Shown here in pieces: positions 36,226 to 46,603 of a stretch of DNA of 64,000 bases (position 1 is the stretch's first letter; every line of letters starts with the position of its first letter). The notes beneath the pieces are model-generated. The model made no database searches and had not been told where the DNA came from. It saw only the letters and a program-made list of their open reading frames with translations. The position numbers were made by a program, and so were the translations under genes. Where the stretch lies: NCBI GenBank assembly GCA_034638255.1, contig JAWPGT010000011.1:744001-808000 (forward strand), given 5' to 3'. This DNA is from Coprinus comatus. Taxonomy: Eukaryota > Basidiomycota > Agaricomycetes > Agaricales > Agaricaceae.

Positions 36226-36389
36226 TGGGTTGGAGTCAACCTATAGGTTTGCAGGTCAGGTCAGTCTCCAGGTCTAGGTCAGGGTCACCATTTTTGGACC
36301 CAACATCAAACCCACACCAAATTGGGTAATCAGAGCAGGTTTCCTTTTTTGTATATAAGATAGGTAATACTGACAAGGCTGCTGGCTGG
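36226..36389. other. Short non-coding junction upstream of Copia K
   Basis: Contains GGTCAGGTCAG and CAGGTCTAGGTCAGGGTCACC-like repeats. The Copia K frame can be read back to about 36337 and then meets a TAA, so gag N-terminus and 5' LTR are missing. Confidence 0.35.
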
Positions 36390-39300
36390 TTGTTCCTCAT
36401 GGTTGAGCCAGACCAGAGGATTCATTTCAATGGGATTCAGGATGATCCATGTAAGATGTGGAAGAGTTTGGAGGGGGTGCATTTGCAGAAGAGGCCTGGG
36501 GCAAGGTTCAACAGCTATGACGACCTTTTTAGCATTAGGAAGGGGGATGATGAATCTTTGCAGTCTTTGATCAACAGGGTGGAGGAATGTATGAAGAAAA
36601 TCAAAGATCTTCGGCCACAGGGCTTCTCTCTGGCCTCCCTGGATGAAGAACTCGCTTCCATGGCTCTTATTAGAGCTCTCCCATCTGAGGATTACTCCTC
36701 CTTCACCTCTCACCTCCTCCTCCTTGACAAACTTGACAAGGCCACCATCCACCAGGCATTCATCAGTGAGGAAATTCAACGTCGTAGAAGGGCAGTAGAC
36801 CTTCCCTCCCATGCCTCCGCTTTTTCCGCAAGGTCCCAGCCCTCCTCCTCGTCTCAGAAATGCGATTTTTGTAGCAGGTCTGGTCATGTTATGGCCAAAT
36901 GCTGGCAATATGAGAAGGCTCAGAAGAAAGCTGTAGAAAACGCTCAAAAGCGTTCCAATTCGCGTCAAACTCAGGCCAACAAGGCATCAGAAGCTCCTAC
37001 ACCTTCTCCCACCGCCTCCATCGCTGAATCGGCCGCCTGCATCAAGGAATTTGCTGGCAATGCAAGTTGTCTCTCTTCTTCCTCTTCATCACCTCTTCAG
37101 CTGGATGCTGACTTTCATTGGCTTGCAGACACTGGGGCCACTTCTCATATGACCCCACACCTTCACTGGTTCAAGACCTACTCCCCAGCTCGCATTCCTG
37201 TCCGCTTAGCAGACAATTCAGTTGTATTTGCAGTTGGAATGGGTTCAGTGATGTTTCAGCCAGTGTTGAGAGGAAAGAAGGGGAGAGTGGTCGAGTTTTC
37301 AAGAGTTTTACATATTCCTGCCTTAAGAAACAATCTCCTTGCTTGTTTGTACCTTACTCGCCATAAGGGCTTTAATATCAACATATCTTCACACTCTCTG
37401 GCCTTCAGGAAGGATAGGAAGACTCTATTTACTGCTTCAATCACTGAATCCAACAATGCCTTGCTTAATGGCACTGTGGTTGCTTCAGAGACTGCATTTT
37501 CGGCCTCTACACTCCCCCTTGACCTTTCCCTGTGGCACAGATGCCTCATACACCACAATCATGCTGATTTGAAGAAGCTAATCAGTCAGGAACTTGTTAC
37601 TGGCCTTTCCCTAGCCTCTGGAGCGCTCCCTGACGCGATTTGTGAGCCCTGTCTCGCTGGGAAGATGCATTCAGCCTCATTCCCTCCTTCTACACACCAT
37701 ACTCGCTCCCCACTTGATCTGGTGCACTCAGATCTTCATGGACCGCTTCCTACAGCTACAGCTCAAGGCTACAAGTACTGGGTGACGTTTATTGACGATT
37801 CTACGCGTTTTCGGGCTGTGTACCTGCTCAAGGCCAAGTCAGAAGCCTTTGAAGCGTTCAAAGCATACAAATCATGGGCTGAGAACCAGCTGGGGACCAA
37901 GATCAAAGCTCTACAGGATGATAAAGGGGGTGAATACATGTCTAAAGCGTTCATTTCCTTCACAACTCAGTGTGGGATTGAAAGGAGACATTCTACTCGC
38001 AATAGACCACAGCAGAATGGCCTAGCAGAGCGCTCCAATCGCACTATGGGTGAGAGAATCACTTCTATGCTCTCAGAGTCTGGTTTACCTCCATCTTTCT
38101 GGGGTGAATGTCTGGCTGCAATGGTTCATGTTTGGAATTTCCTTCCCACCTCACCTCTACCCAACACTACACCTTATGAGGCCTTCTATCAGCGAAAACC
38201 CGATGTTTCCCACCTTAGCCTATGGGGCTGCACTGCCTATGTCTATATTCAGAAGGATAAAAGGAAATCTCTAGAGCCTCATATGGAAAAATGCGTTTTT
38301 CTGGGATATCCCACTGGCTACAAGGGTTGGAAGTTCTACAATCCAACTACAAGAAAGGTTATCATCTCTGAGACTGCTCAGTTTGATGAGAGGTGGTTCC
38401 CTGGGCTGTCAAAAGCGAAAATGGATGCTATTCCTGACTTTGGCTTGTCTGAAACACTATCTCCTGCCTCTACTTCGCTTTCTTTGCCCTCTAGCTCCTC
38501 TATTCCTCCTCCTGACGATGTTTCAGCTTGTGAAGATGAGGGGGGTAGTGTATCACATCCTGTAGTCGCTCCTGCTGCTCCAGTCGTTCCTCCTGCTCTC
38601 CCTGTGGTCGCTTTACCTCCTGTGGCTCCTATTCCTCTTCAAGAACCTGTTCCATCTCCATTTCCATCACCAACACTGTCACCAAAGCACTCACCTCCAT
38701 CTACACCTCCAATGCCTCCATCTTCTTCTTTGCCACCTCCTACCACTCCTGTCCACCAGCAACCTCCCTCAGCTGAACCACCAGCTAGAAGACGAGGTAC
38801 TCGCATCAGAACAGGCCCCTACAACTGGTGGGATGCCAAAGAACAGCTAAAACGTCGTCCTATAGCTAGACTACCAGTTGAACCAGCTCCAGTAGCTCAG
38901 AACAATGGGAATGATGAAGAAGATGATGATGAGCTTGAAGAGTTGGCTCTCTACATGAATGATGAAGATTTTCGGGTGGTAGAGTTTGCTGGAGCTGTTA
39001 CTGGTGGTGAGCCTGGCTCCTTCAAGGCTGCTATGGAGTCCTGTGCATCCGAAGATTGGAAAGAAGCCATGGATAAGGAGTTTGGGATCCTGGAGGCTAA
39101 TGGGACATGGGAACTCATTCCTTTGCCTTCAGGACAGAAGGCTATCAAGTCTGGATGGGTCTACAAGGTGAAAGAGAACCCAGATGGCTCTATAGAGCGC
39201 TACAAAGCTCGCATTGTGGCCAAGGGCTATGCACAGAGGCCTGGTTGTGATTATACTGAGGTTTTTGCTCCTACTTTTCGGCCTGCTTCTCTTAGGCTCA

Positions 39301-40565
39301 TTGTTGCTCTGGCTGCTAAAGAGGGCTACAAACTGCGCTCTTTGGACATTTCATCTGCCTTCACTTATGGAGACCTGGAGGAAGAGATTTACATGAAGCA
39401 ACCTGAAGGATACCACCAGGGCGCTCCAAACATGGTTTTTAGGCTCAGGAAGTCGCTCTATGGCCTCAAACAAGCTGCCAGGCAGTGGAACAAGAAGCTA
39501 CACTCCATCTTCATCTCTCTTGGTTACACCAGACTCCAATCTGACAGTTCTATCTATCTCTACTCCAAAGGTCCAGTCAAGGTCATTGTTCCTGTGTTTA
39601 TTGATGACATTACTCTTGCTTCGAAGGATGACAAGGCCATGGATGACACAGTCAAGGAACTCTCAGCTCACTTCAAACTTCGTGACCTTGGTCCAACATC
39701 CTGGCTACTGGCTGTCAAGGTTGAACAAGACCTTCCCCATCATTCTATCTCTCTCAGCCAAGAGAAATACACCAAGGACCTTCTAGAATGCTTCCAGATG
39801 TCCGATTGCAAGCCTGTGAAGACCCCACTAGCTCCTGGACTTGATCTTTCTACAGTTGTGGTCACTTCAGATGATCAACTCAAGATGAAAGATGTTCCTT
39901 ACCTCAGTGCAGTTGGTGCTCTGCAATATCTGGCCACTATGACTCGTCCTGACATCGCTTTTGCTGTCTCCTACCTTGGGAGATTCAACCACAACCCAGG
40001 TCCAGCTCATTGGGCAGCTGTAAAGCATTTATTTCGCTATTTGAAGGGTACTATGGGCTACAAGTTGGTTTATAAAGGTGATTTGGCGTCCAATGAGCCA
40101 TTTGTGACGTTTACAGATGCCTCTCATGGTTCCTGTCAAGCTACAGGAAGGGCAACAGGTGGATATGTGACTCTGGTGTGTGGTGCAGCTGTAGGATGGT
40201 CCTCAAAGCGTCAGAACATGGTTACTCTCTCTTCTACTGAAGCTGAGTACATTGCTGCAGTTGAGGCTGGAAAGGAGATCATGTGGATGAGAAATATCCT
40301 GTTAGAGTTTGGTTACACCTCCACTTCCTCTTCCACCCTCTACATTGACAATCAGTCAGCAATAACTGTGTCCAAGAATCCTGAACACTATGGTAGGATG
40401 AAACAGCTTGATTTGCGCTTTTTCTGGCTCAGAGAAGTTGTCCAAAGGAAGATCATATCCCCTGTCTACATTCCTACCTCTGAACAACTTGCAGACATCT
40501 TTACCAAGGCTGTTCAACCCAAGGTTGTTTCTCATCTTGTTCCTCTTCTTGGTCTTTCATCATGA
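36390..40565 (+). CDS. Copia K gag-pol polyprotein, uninterrupted, 1391 codons
   Basis: Single open frame. Gag: DQRIHFNGIQDDPCKMW and a CCHC knuckle (CDFCSRSGHVMAKCW). Protease: WLADTGATSHMTPH near residue 245. GAG-pre-integrase: WHRCLIHHNH then CEPCLAGKMHS. Integrase: HSDLHGPLP, DDKGGEYMSK, RPQQNGLAERSNRTM. A Pro/Ser-rich linker at about residues 690-800 is followed by RT (GWVYKVKENPDGS, LDISSAFTYGDLEEEIYMKQ, SLYGLKQAARQWNK, VFIDDITLAS) and RNase H (TLSSTEAEYIAAVEA, YIDNQSAI, LADIFTKAVQP). The RT box is FIDD. All catalytic residues seem present, but the start of gag and the 5' LTR are lost, so it is probably not mobile on its own. The first codon is TTG; the first ATG is at 36399. Confidence 0.92.
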   Translation: MFLMVEPDQRIHFNGIQDDPCKMWKSLEGVHLQKRPGARFNSYDDLFSIRKGDDESLQSLINRVEECMKKIKDLRPQGFSLASLDEELASMALIRALPSEDYSSFTSHLLLLDKLDKATIHQAFISEEIQRRRRAVDLPSHASAFSARSQPSSSSQKCDFCSRSGHVMAKCWQYEKAQKKAVENAQKRSNSRQTQANKASEAPTPSPTASIAESAACIKEFAGNASCLSSSSSSPLQLDADFHWLADTGATSHMTPHLHWFKTYSPARIPVRLADNSVVFAVGMGSVMFQPVLRGKKGRVVEFSRVLHIPALRNNLLACLYLTRHKGFNINISSHSLAFRKDRKTLFTASITESNNALLNGTVVASETAFSASTLPLDLSLWHRCLIHHNHADLKKLISQELVTGLSLASGALPDAICEPCLAGKMHSASFPPSTHHTRSPLDLVHSDLHGPLPTATAQGYKYWVTFIDDSTRFRAVYLLKAKSEAFEAFKAYKSWAENQLGTKIKALQDDKGGEYMSKAFISFTTQCGIERRHSTRNRPQQNGLAERSNRTMGERITSMLSESGLPPSFWGECLAAMVHVWNFLPTSPLPNTTPYEAFYQRKPDVSHLSLWGCTAYVYIQKDKRKSLEPHMEKCVFLGYPTGYKGWKFYNPTTRKVIISETAQFDERWFPGLSKAKMDAIPDFGLSETLSPASTSLSLPSSSSIPPPDDVSACEDEGGSVSHPVVAPAAPVVPPALPVVALPPVAPIPLQEPVPSPFPSPTLSPKHSPPSTPPMPPSSSLPPPTTPVHQQPPSAEPPARRRGTRIRTGPYNWWDAKEQLKRRPIARLPVEPAPVAQNNGNDEEDDDELEELALYMNDEDFRVVEFAGAVTGGEPGSFKAAMESCASEDWKEAMDKEFGILEANGTWELIPLPSGQKAIKSGWVYKVKENPDGSIERYKARIVAKGYAQRPGCDYTEVFAPTFRPASLRLIVALAAKEGYKLRSLDISSAFTYGDLEEEIYMKQPEGYHQGAPNMVFRLRKSLYGLKQAARQWNKKLHSIFISLGYTRLQSDSSIYLYSKGPVKVIVPVFIDDITLASKDDKAMDDTVKELSAHFKLRDLGPTSWLLAVKVEQDLPHHSISLSQEKYTKDLLECFQMSDCKPVKTPLAPGLDLSTVVVTSDDQLKMKDVPYLSAVGALQYLATMTRPDIAFAVSYLGRFNHNPGPAHWAAVKHLFRYLKGTMGYKLVYKGDLASNEPFVTFTDASHGSCQATGRATGGYVTLVCGAAVGWSSKRQNMVTLSSTEAEYIAAVEAGKEIMWMRNILLEFGYTSTSSSTLYIDNQSAITVSKNPEHYGRMKQLDLRFFWLREVVQRKIISPVYIPTSEQLADIFTKAVQPKVVSHLVPLLGLSS

Positions 40566-40614
40566 TTCCCTTTCTCTTCCATTGTTTGTTTGGACTGTCT
40601 AGATCAGGGGGGTA

Positions 40615-40857
40615 TGTCAGGATTGCTCCAGGCAGTCCCAATGTCAGTAGTTGATGGAGTTGTAGCTTGTGATCGCTTTTCTGATCATGTGGTGTTACTG
40701 TGTGATGTCACAGCTTGCAGAAGTGTCCTGCAGACACTTGGTGACCTTCTAGTCTCATACCATTGTCTGCAGTGTATCTCACTCATTTCTTAATCAATCA
40801 ACTTTGTTCCTTCGTTAATCTACGCGTTCTGTCGTGCTCTACGTTCCTGCGCTTACA
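40615..40857 (+). repeat. Copia K 3' LTR
   Basis: TGTCAGGATTGC to GCGCTTACA, 243 bp, after the purine tract CAGGGGGGTA. A related LTR on the minus strand is at 46316-49552. The end was set where the two copies diverge. Confidence 0.8.
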
Positions 40858-41997
40858 TTGGTATGTCTCAAGAACAAGGAGAACTTGGTGCCATGTTGGG
40901 CCAGAGGTGGTCATCCGAGGTCAACGAGAGGACTTGGGGGATGACGGTGAGGAGGCTTGGTTGGCAAGAGCTACCAACTGCTCAGGGGACAAGCTAGGAA
41001 ACACCTTTGCCAAAGCCACAAGGGCTTCAGATGAGGATGTATTCGCTGGTTGAGGTGACAGATTCTGTCGGGCTGCTTGCACAAAGGTACGTCTACCCTT
41101 GGGCTTAGTAGCAAGAGGAACAACAGGAGGAGGACCACAATGAGCATGGTTAGCTGGACCTGTAGGAGCAGAGGGCGCAGGAGCTGGGGTAACAACTGGT
41201 GGAATAGCAGCTGGCCCCTTACTCTTGCCTGAGGGGGGAACTGGAGTCATCTCAACATCTGCCTCAATGCCTGGATCCAGACAAGGAGGAGTGAATGGAA
41301 TTGGGTGTGGTGCAGCAGGATCCTGTTGCAGCAACACCTGGGGAGTAGAAGGTGCCTGCCCATGAGCAGAGACGCCAAGAGTACTAGCCAGATTAGCCCT
41401 CAAACTCTTGGGAGCAAACCGGGAACCAATCCTGACTTCAGCCAAGCCGGAAGATACAAGGGCCTCACCAAACTCTAGAATAGTGGAGGCTAGGGATTTG
41501 TGAAGCTCAGAATGAAGGTTAATACCTTCAGGAGCAGGAACAGTGAGCCACTTAGCAATCCTGCCAAGTGTTTCGTCTATTTCCTTCATATTACCCTCAT
41601 ATTCCTCCTGATTGCCTGATCGTTGGGGAGGGACGGGGATACGAGATATTTCTTCCTCCACTCCACACGGCAAGGCAAGGTGAGGAGAACTGGGGCGGCT
41701 ATGATCCAGAGATGGATTGGATAATAAGGAGTGGCTCCTCCTATGAGAAGAATGCCTTGATGTGGACTCCCTATGACTTTGGGAAGGAAGTGTACCAGTA
41801 TAATGTCCTCGGGCATCGAGGCCAAGTCTGCTGTTGAGTGCATAATGAGCACTAGAAGTGCCCTGGAGGTCCAGGAGAGTGTTGGGGTTCATGGGAGCAT
41901 CTGGGGAGAAATCACCTTCTCCCGGGTTATCAGGAAAGAGTGACCACCTCAAATTTGGAACGGGGTGAGAGGGTGTTTGTGGCATTTGGGATACCAA
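40858..41997 (-). pseudogene. LINE (Tad-like) ORF1, nearly intact
   Basis: Minus-strand ORF of 358 residues from ATG 41997. It is rich in Pro and Ser, with a helical segment (EIDETLGRIAKWLTVPAPEG), a basic patch (KPKGRRTFVQAARQ) and LVALAKVFPSLSPEQLVALA. After the TGA at 40921 the same frame continues with TTSGPTWHQVLLVLE, a sequence I associate with fungal LINE ORF1 proteins (from memory), so the TGA looks like a CGA-derived stop. Copia K's LTR cuts it. The LINE assignment is inference from the sequence pattern and neighbours. Confidence 0.55.
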
Positions 41998-42006
41998 GTT
42001 TTAAGT

Positions 42007-42306
42007 GAAACTGCCAGCCAGGGGATGAGAAATTGGAGGTACAAGTTGCTAGTGGGTGGTTTCTCAATTAGGCAGGTGGTGGTAACAGATCAAGAAGCAA
42101 TGTTTTGTTCAGATACACTTCAGACCTATAGGGAGAGCAGACTCCCAGAGGACTTTGCCACATTCCACAGAACAATAAGGGCTGCAAAATGGGTCTTCTT
42201 TGATGCCAAAGTCAAGGAGATTGCTACCACCAACAAGCGACCTTGGGACCTCATGGATTGGGTCAAAGCTCGCAAACTCCCAGCATGTGAGGACCTGTAC
42301 TCATAG
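42007..42306 (+). pseudogene. LINE ORF2 fragment (linker between endonuclease and RT)
   Basis: Encodes PEDFATFHRTIRAAKW and KEIATTNKRPWDLMDWVKAR, the conserved segment preceding RT in Tad-like LINEs. It is opposite in orientation to the adjacent ORF1. It ends at a TAG at 42304-42306 and no RT follows. Confidence 0.65.
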
Positions 42307-42433
42307 TTGTATAAATACATGGGCAGCAACAGAGATTGAGCTTCAGCTTAATACTCTAATGTCTAAGTCTTCCGTTCTACTTGCTATCATCGTTTTGCCT
42401 CTACCTTGATAACCCTAGAACTCGGAGTCAGCT
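42307..42433 (+). other. Possible LTR end with TATA-like box
   Basis: TGTATAAATAC at about 42309, then a pyrimidine-rich stretch ending ACTCTTATA, resembles an LTR R-U5 region, but no partner copy is in the window. Confidence 0.25.
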
Positions 42434-44421
42434 CTAACTCTTATACGAATGGCTTATTAGTAAGGAACACCTGTGATCTACAGTCTGAGTACTGTGGAGG
42501 TCGTCCCCTGAAAGTAGTCTCAGTAAGAGTAGACATTCTCTTCCTACGAGCACCTTGAAGAGGTCCATCATAACATTGTCTATACTGAAAATGGAGGTAT
42601 AGGCAAGATTATAACATACTTCTTCTTCAGTTGCATTGGTGATGAGATTGTTAATCTGTCTTCTTAAGTTGTTGTTGCATTTTGGCAGGTATGTCTTCTT
42701 CTGAGGGAAGGACTTCCTTGGGAAGTTCCTTGGCCTAGATGACATTGGGCTGTTCCATTTGTTTGGGCAGTCCCTTGCATAGTGTCCTGTCTTGTGACAT
42801 AAGAAGTATTTCCCATCTCTAAATTCCTTCTTTTGATCATTTGTAAAGATCTTGTCAATGAATGCTGACATGATCTCCTTCGGATCAATCTGCTTGTAAG
42901 GTTCTTCTTCATCTTCTGAGTATTCTTCTTGCATATACTTGTCTTCTTCATCCTGTATTCTGAGATTGTTGATGGCTTCTTGGATATAGTCAACATCCAT
43001 GGCATTCAGGTCTTTCTGATAGGACATTGGTTGCATTTGATGGTGGATAGGATATGGTTTGTGATATCTTTGGTTTCAGTGATGGTATGGGTGCAAATAG
43101 ATTGTGGTTTGCCTTCTTGCTTGGTGTTTCCTATCAAATTCTTGTATGGCATTGAATACTGATTTGGCAGCTCTGGTAGCTCCTTTCCATGCTTCCCAAT
43201 TATCTGCTGGGTTTGCTCGGATTGTGTATCCTCCAATTTCAAAGTCAAGTCCTTTCTTGAACAAATAGATTTTCTGTCTGTCTTCTGTAACTCCTGCATC
43301 TGTAGCAAGTGCCTTGAATTCAGCAATGAATTCATCAACAGTTCTTCCTCTTTGCTTGAGGTTAGATAGTTTGTCCAACAAGTTTGAGGCATGGTGAGTT
43401 GACTTGAAACTGGCTTCAAGTAGTTGTACGAATGCTGGCCATGTTCCAAAGTTGTAGACTTGTGTGGTGGCATTGAGTTTTGAGTTCTGAAAGGTTGCTC
43501 TCCATGTGCCTGCCAGTCTAGCCATAAGGGTAAGACAGTACATGATTTTCCTTTCATCACTATGGAATCTGTCTGGGTCTGCAATGAAATACAGATCGAC
43601 AGCTTCTTTCCATCTTTGGTATGAGGTGTGGTCTCCCAAGAATATGGGTGGTTGTCGCAACTTGAGTGCTAGGTGGTTTGCATTTCCAGACATATTGTTA
43701 CTTTGTCCTGCTGGTGGTGGTGGTGGTGGAGGTGGCGGCTGTCTTGGTGGTGACTGCTGTCTTTGTGGGGACAGTTGTCTTGGTGTTGAAGGGTTTTGTG
43801 GTGTGATTGGAGGGGGTGGGGTATTTGAAGGTTCATAGGGTGGAGGTGGTGAGGGTGTTCTTGGAGGTTGGTCTCTTGAGTTGGAGTCTGTTCCTGACTC
43901 TTCTTCTTCTTTGGACTCTCCTGATTCTTCTTCTGATTCTTCCTCTGTGCTTCCTTCTCCTTCTTCTTCTTCTTCTCCTGAAGACTGTTCTGGATTTTCA
44001 CAGTAAGGTAGTCTTGGATCAGAGTCTGTGGGTTGATTGACTCTTTCCCTTGGCGAATTTGGGTATGATCTACTGCTTCCAACACTAGTTGAGTGTTGTA
44101 AAGGTGTAGGTTGTCTCGAAATGTAAGTTCTGGGTGATAGTTGTTGAGTTGTGTAAAGTGGCAAGGTGGGGGTGTAAGTTTGTTGATAACTTGTTGATCC
44201 TGTTGCTTGTGTTCTGAATAGTAAAGATTGTGGATTTTCTTCAAAACTGTTTTCTTGATTTTCTTGGTTTCTTCTTTCTCTAGCTTCTCTGAGCTCTTCT
44301 GAACCATACCCTGTATGTCGAGGAATTGCCTCCCCTTGGCTAGGTTCTCTTTGCTCAATTCTGTTGTTTTACCAATTAAAGTATTGACCCAGATTTTGAT
44401 CTTGGAGGAATCGCACAGCAA
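42434..44421 (-). pseudogene. Gypsy gag related to Gypsy M, second copy
   Basis: The longest segment, 44164-43076, has an acidic Glu/Ser-rich N-terminus, a Pro/Gln-rich linker with a polyproline run, then the capsid (LKLRQPPIFLGDHTSYQRW, MARLAGTWRATF, RTVDEFIAEFKALA). 43036-42434 continues with AMDVDYIQEAINNLRI, a CCHC knuckle (CHKTGHYARDCP) and RRQINNLI. Stops or frameshifts separate them. The same motifs occur in Gypsy M gag (58400-59400), so the two are relatives. The protease side is cut at 42434. Confidence 0.85.
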
Positions 44422-45213
44422 TGGCTCAGTGTTTTAACCAAACACTGCTAGTCTTCTTCAACATGGACCCCGTCTCAGTGAGGTTCATGCTTGCTCTGCA
44501 AAATGTGTTAGGGGGCACAACCCTAAAAATTATCGACACTTCCTTCTGGCCTACTCCAGGAATCCAACATTTCTGTAGAGCAGATGGGGGCAGGGGCCTA
44601 ATAGTGACAACAGTGTAAAAGGTTATCCTGGGTGGATCTTTAGTACAGTGCAAAGCAATGAATAGATCCTTCTTGGCTGCTGCAAGGGTGCTTCCAAGAT
44701 AAAGGGCAGTGAGGCTTTTAACTAATGTTAAGACCTTGAACCATTAGATGCCTGTGAATTTAACACAAGCACCATATGGGAACAAGCTGGCAATCTTCAC
44801 TACTATCCTTCCAATTAGTATCCTAGTGCCCAGTGGCTAGGACCATTTTGGGATAATAATGAGTTAGAATTAACTAGTTAAAAGCCTGGCTTTTAACCCT
44901 ACTAGTACATGCATATTTATACCTATCTAGACTAAGTTCTAGAGATATCTATGTACTGGTAGTCCATGAGTAATTACTAGTCAACTACAGTGGCTGTGAG
45001 TGTCCAGACAAGTGGAGAACAATATACACGACAAGAGAACTATCTACTTGGGTTCTGAGAGACATAAAGAAGTATAAAGAAACTATTAGTCCGTTCTACT
45101 ACATGCCTAAGTTGCTGTGTATTAGTGGCTATTTCAATGTACACAGGTGTATGGCTGTGTGTCTGTATATATAGTTCATAGTAAGTTCTAGAGGCTATAT
45201 ATACTGTGCAGAA
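44422..45213. other. Non-coding, possible LTR remnant from about 44728
   Basis: TGTTAAGACCTTGAACCATT at 44728 resembles the start of family D LTRs, but the rest does not align. A 65-residue ORF at 44421-44618 (FWPTPGIQHFCRADGGRG) has no recognised family. Confidence 0.3.
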
Positions 45214-45666
45214 CTATAAATAGTTCTTGTAGAGAGTGGTAGGATCATCCTCCGCTGAGTGGTACTCCAGCTCGGAGTCTGAGTCATCAGACTCAGCATG
45301 TGACCAGCTTGGTAAGAGAATCAAAATAGTTTGATTCGGTTCATCATCAGAATCAGAACTCTCTGATTCAGTTGGGTTCATAACATTAGGAGGAGGAGGG
45401 GGATTTTGTGTAGAGAATTTGCCCATTGGTGGTGGTAGAACTTGAGTCCTTGGGGCTTTGGGATGAAATTTGTCTTCAAATTCTGCAGGAGGAAGCAGTG
45501 GTTGTGGTGGAATTTTGCTACTTGGATATATAGGATGGTATTTGTCACCAAAATCTGCCAAAGTAAGAGGTGGTTTGGAACTTGAATTACCATATGCACC
45601 AGGTATACCACCACCATTTCTGGGAGTTACTGGATCATCTCTAAAATTTCCTCCTTGTTCAGACAT
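45214..45666 (-). CDS. Hypothetical 150-residue protein, probably a retroelement gag N-terminus
   Basis: Open frame from ATG 45666. It has two internal repeats (DFGDKYHPIYPSSKIPPQP and EFEDKFHPKAPRTQVLPPP), a polyproline run and an acidic Ser/Asp-rich C-terminus (ESESSDSDDE, DDSDSELEYHS). No catalytic or zinc motif is visible. The gag idea rests on composition and neighbours only. Confidence 0.35.
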   Translation of the reverse strand: MSEQGGNFRDDPVTPRNGGGIPGAYGNSSSKPPLTLADFGDKYHPIYPSSKIPPQPLLPPAEFEDKFHPKAPRTQVLPPPMGKFSTQNPPPPPNVMNPTESESSDSDDEPNQTILILLPSWSHAESDDSDSELEYHSAEDDPTTLYKNYL

Positions 45667-46315
45667 TGTAGATGATGTTGATGACTGGCTAATACTATCA
45701 CTGAGAAGGATGTCGAGATTAAGGGATGACTTTGATGGTGGTTGGGGTGTTAATGGTATATAGAAAGGTGGGGAGTAGGATGGACTTGAGAATCTGGGAC
45801 TGGATGTTGGATGAAGGGGATTGTGAAGGGAAAGGAAGACCTCTTTGGTGAGGTTACAAGCAGGAGTTGGGGGAATGACAGGTCAAGAAGCCCCTTGTGG
45901 TGGGCTCTAGTTGAAGAGGAATAAGTGACATTATGATGTGTTGATGTGTGAGTTGACTGTGTCCATCAGTCAGACTTTGAGACCTGGTAAGTCAAAGAGT
46001 AAATTTCAAAATTTCCAGAGTTTTGGGATAAAATAAATAAATAGCATGTTGAGTTTGTCAACAACAAATGTGTTCTTGAGATAAATGAAGAATTTGAAGT
46101 CTTTGAGATGGTGCAGTAGTAAAATAAAAGGTTTGAAAACAGGGGTAAAATTCACTGCCTAACTGCAACAGAACTAGGCTACTTTTATACTGAGAAAGGT
46201 AAGATACCAAATTTTCTATCATGTAAAGTAGACACCAAAAACCATAACTAAAACAATGACAATGTAATTAAAACATGTGTTTATGAAGTAAGAGAACTGA
46301 AATAAAAGGAGAATA
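45667..46315. other. Non-coding stretch
   Basis: No gene or shared repeat recognised. It lies immediately outside the LTR K end at 46316. Confidence 0.3.
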
Positions 46316-46603
46316 TGTAAGCACAGGAATGTAGAGCATGATGGGACACATAGATTAATGAAGGAACAAAGGTGATTGATTAAGAAATGAATGAGATATA
46401 CTGCAGATAATGGTATGAGACTGGAACATGATGTTATACTATAACTACTCACCTGCAGACAATGATATGAGACTAGAAGGTCACCAAGTGTCTGCAGGAT
46501 GCTTCTGCAAGCTGTGACATCACACAGTAACACCACATGATCAGAAAAGCAATCATAAGCTACAAGTCCATCAACTCCTGACATTGGGACTGCCTGGAGC
46601 AAT

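Larger units (their letters stand above)
36390..40857 (+). mobile_element. Copia family K, 5'-truncated
   Basis: An intact polyprotein plus a 3' LTR, but no 5' LTR or primer-binding site. The 3' end lies inside a minus-strand LINE ORF1. Confidence 0.85.

Noticed and set aside
36330..36968. 212-residue minus-strand ORF
   Set aside because: It lies wholly antisense to the intact Copia K gag and has no motif of its own; a shadow frame.
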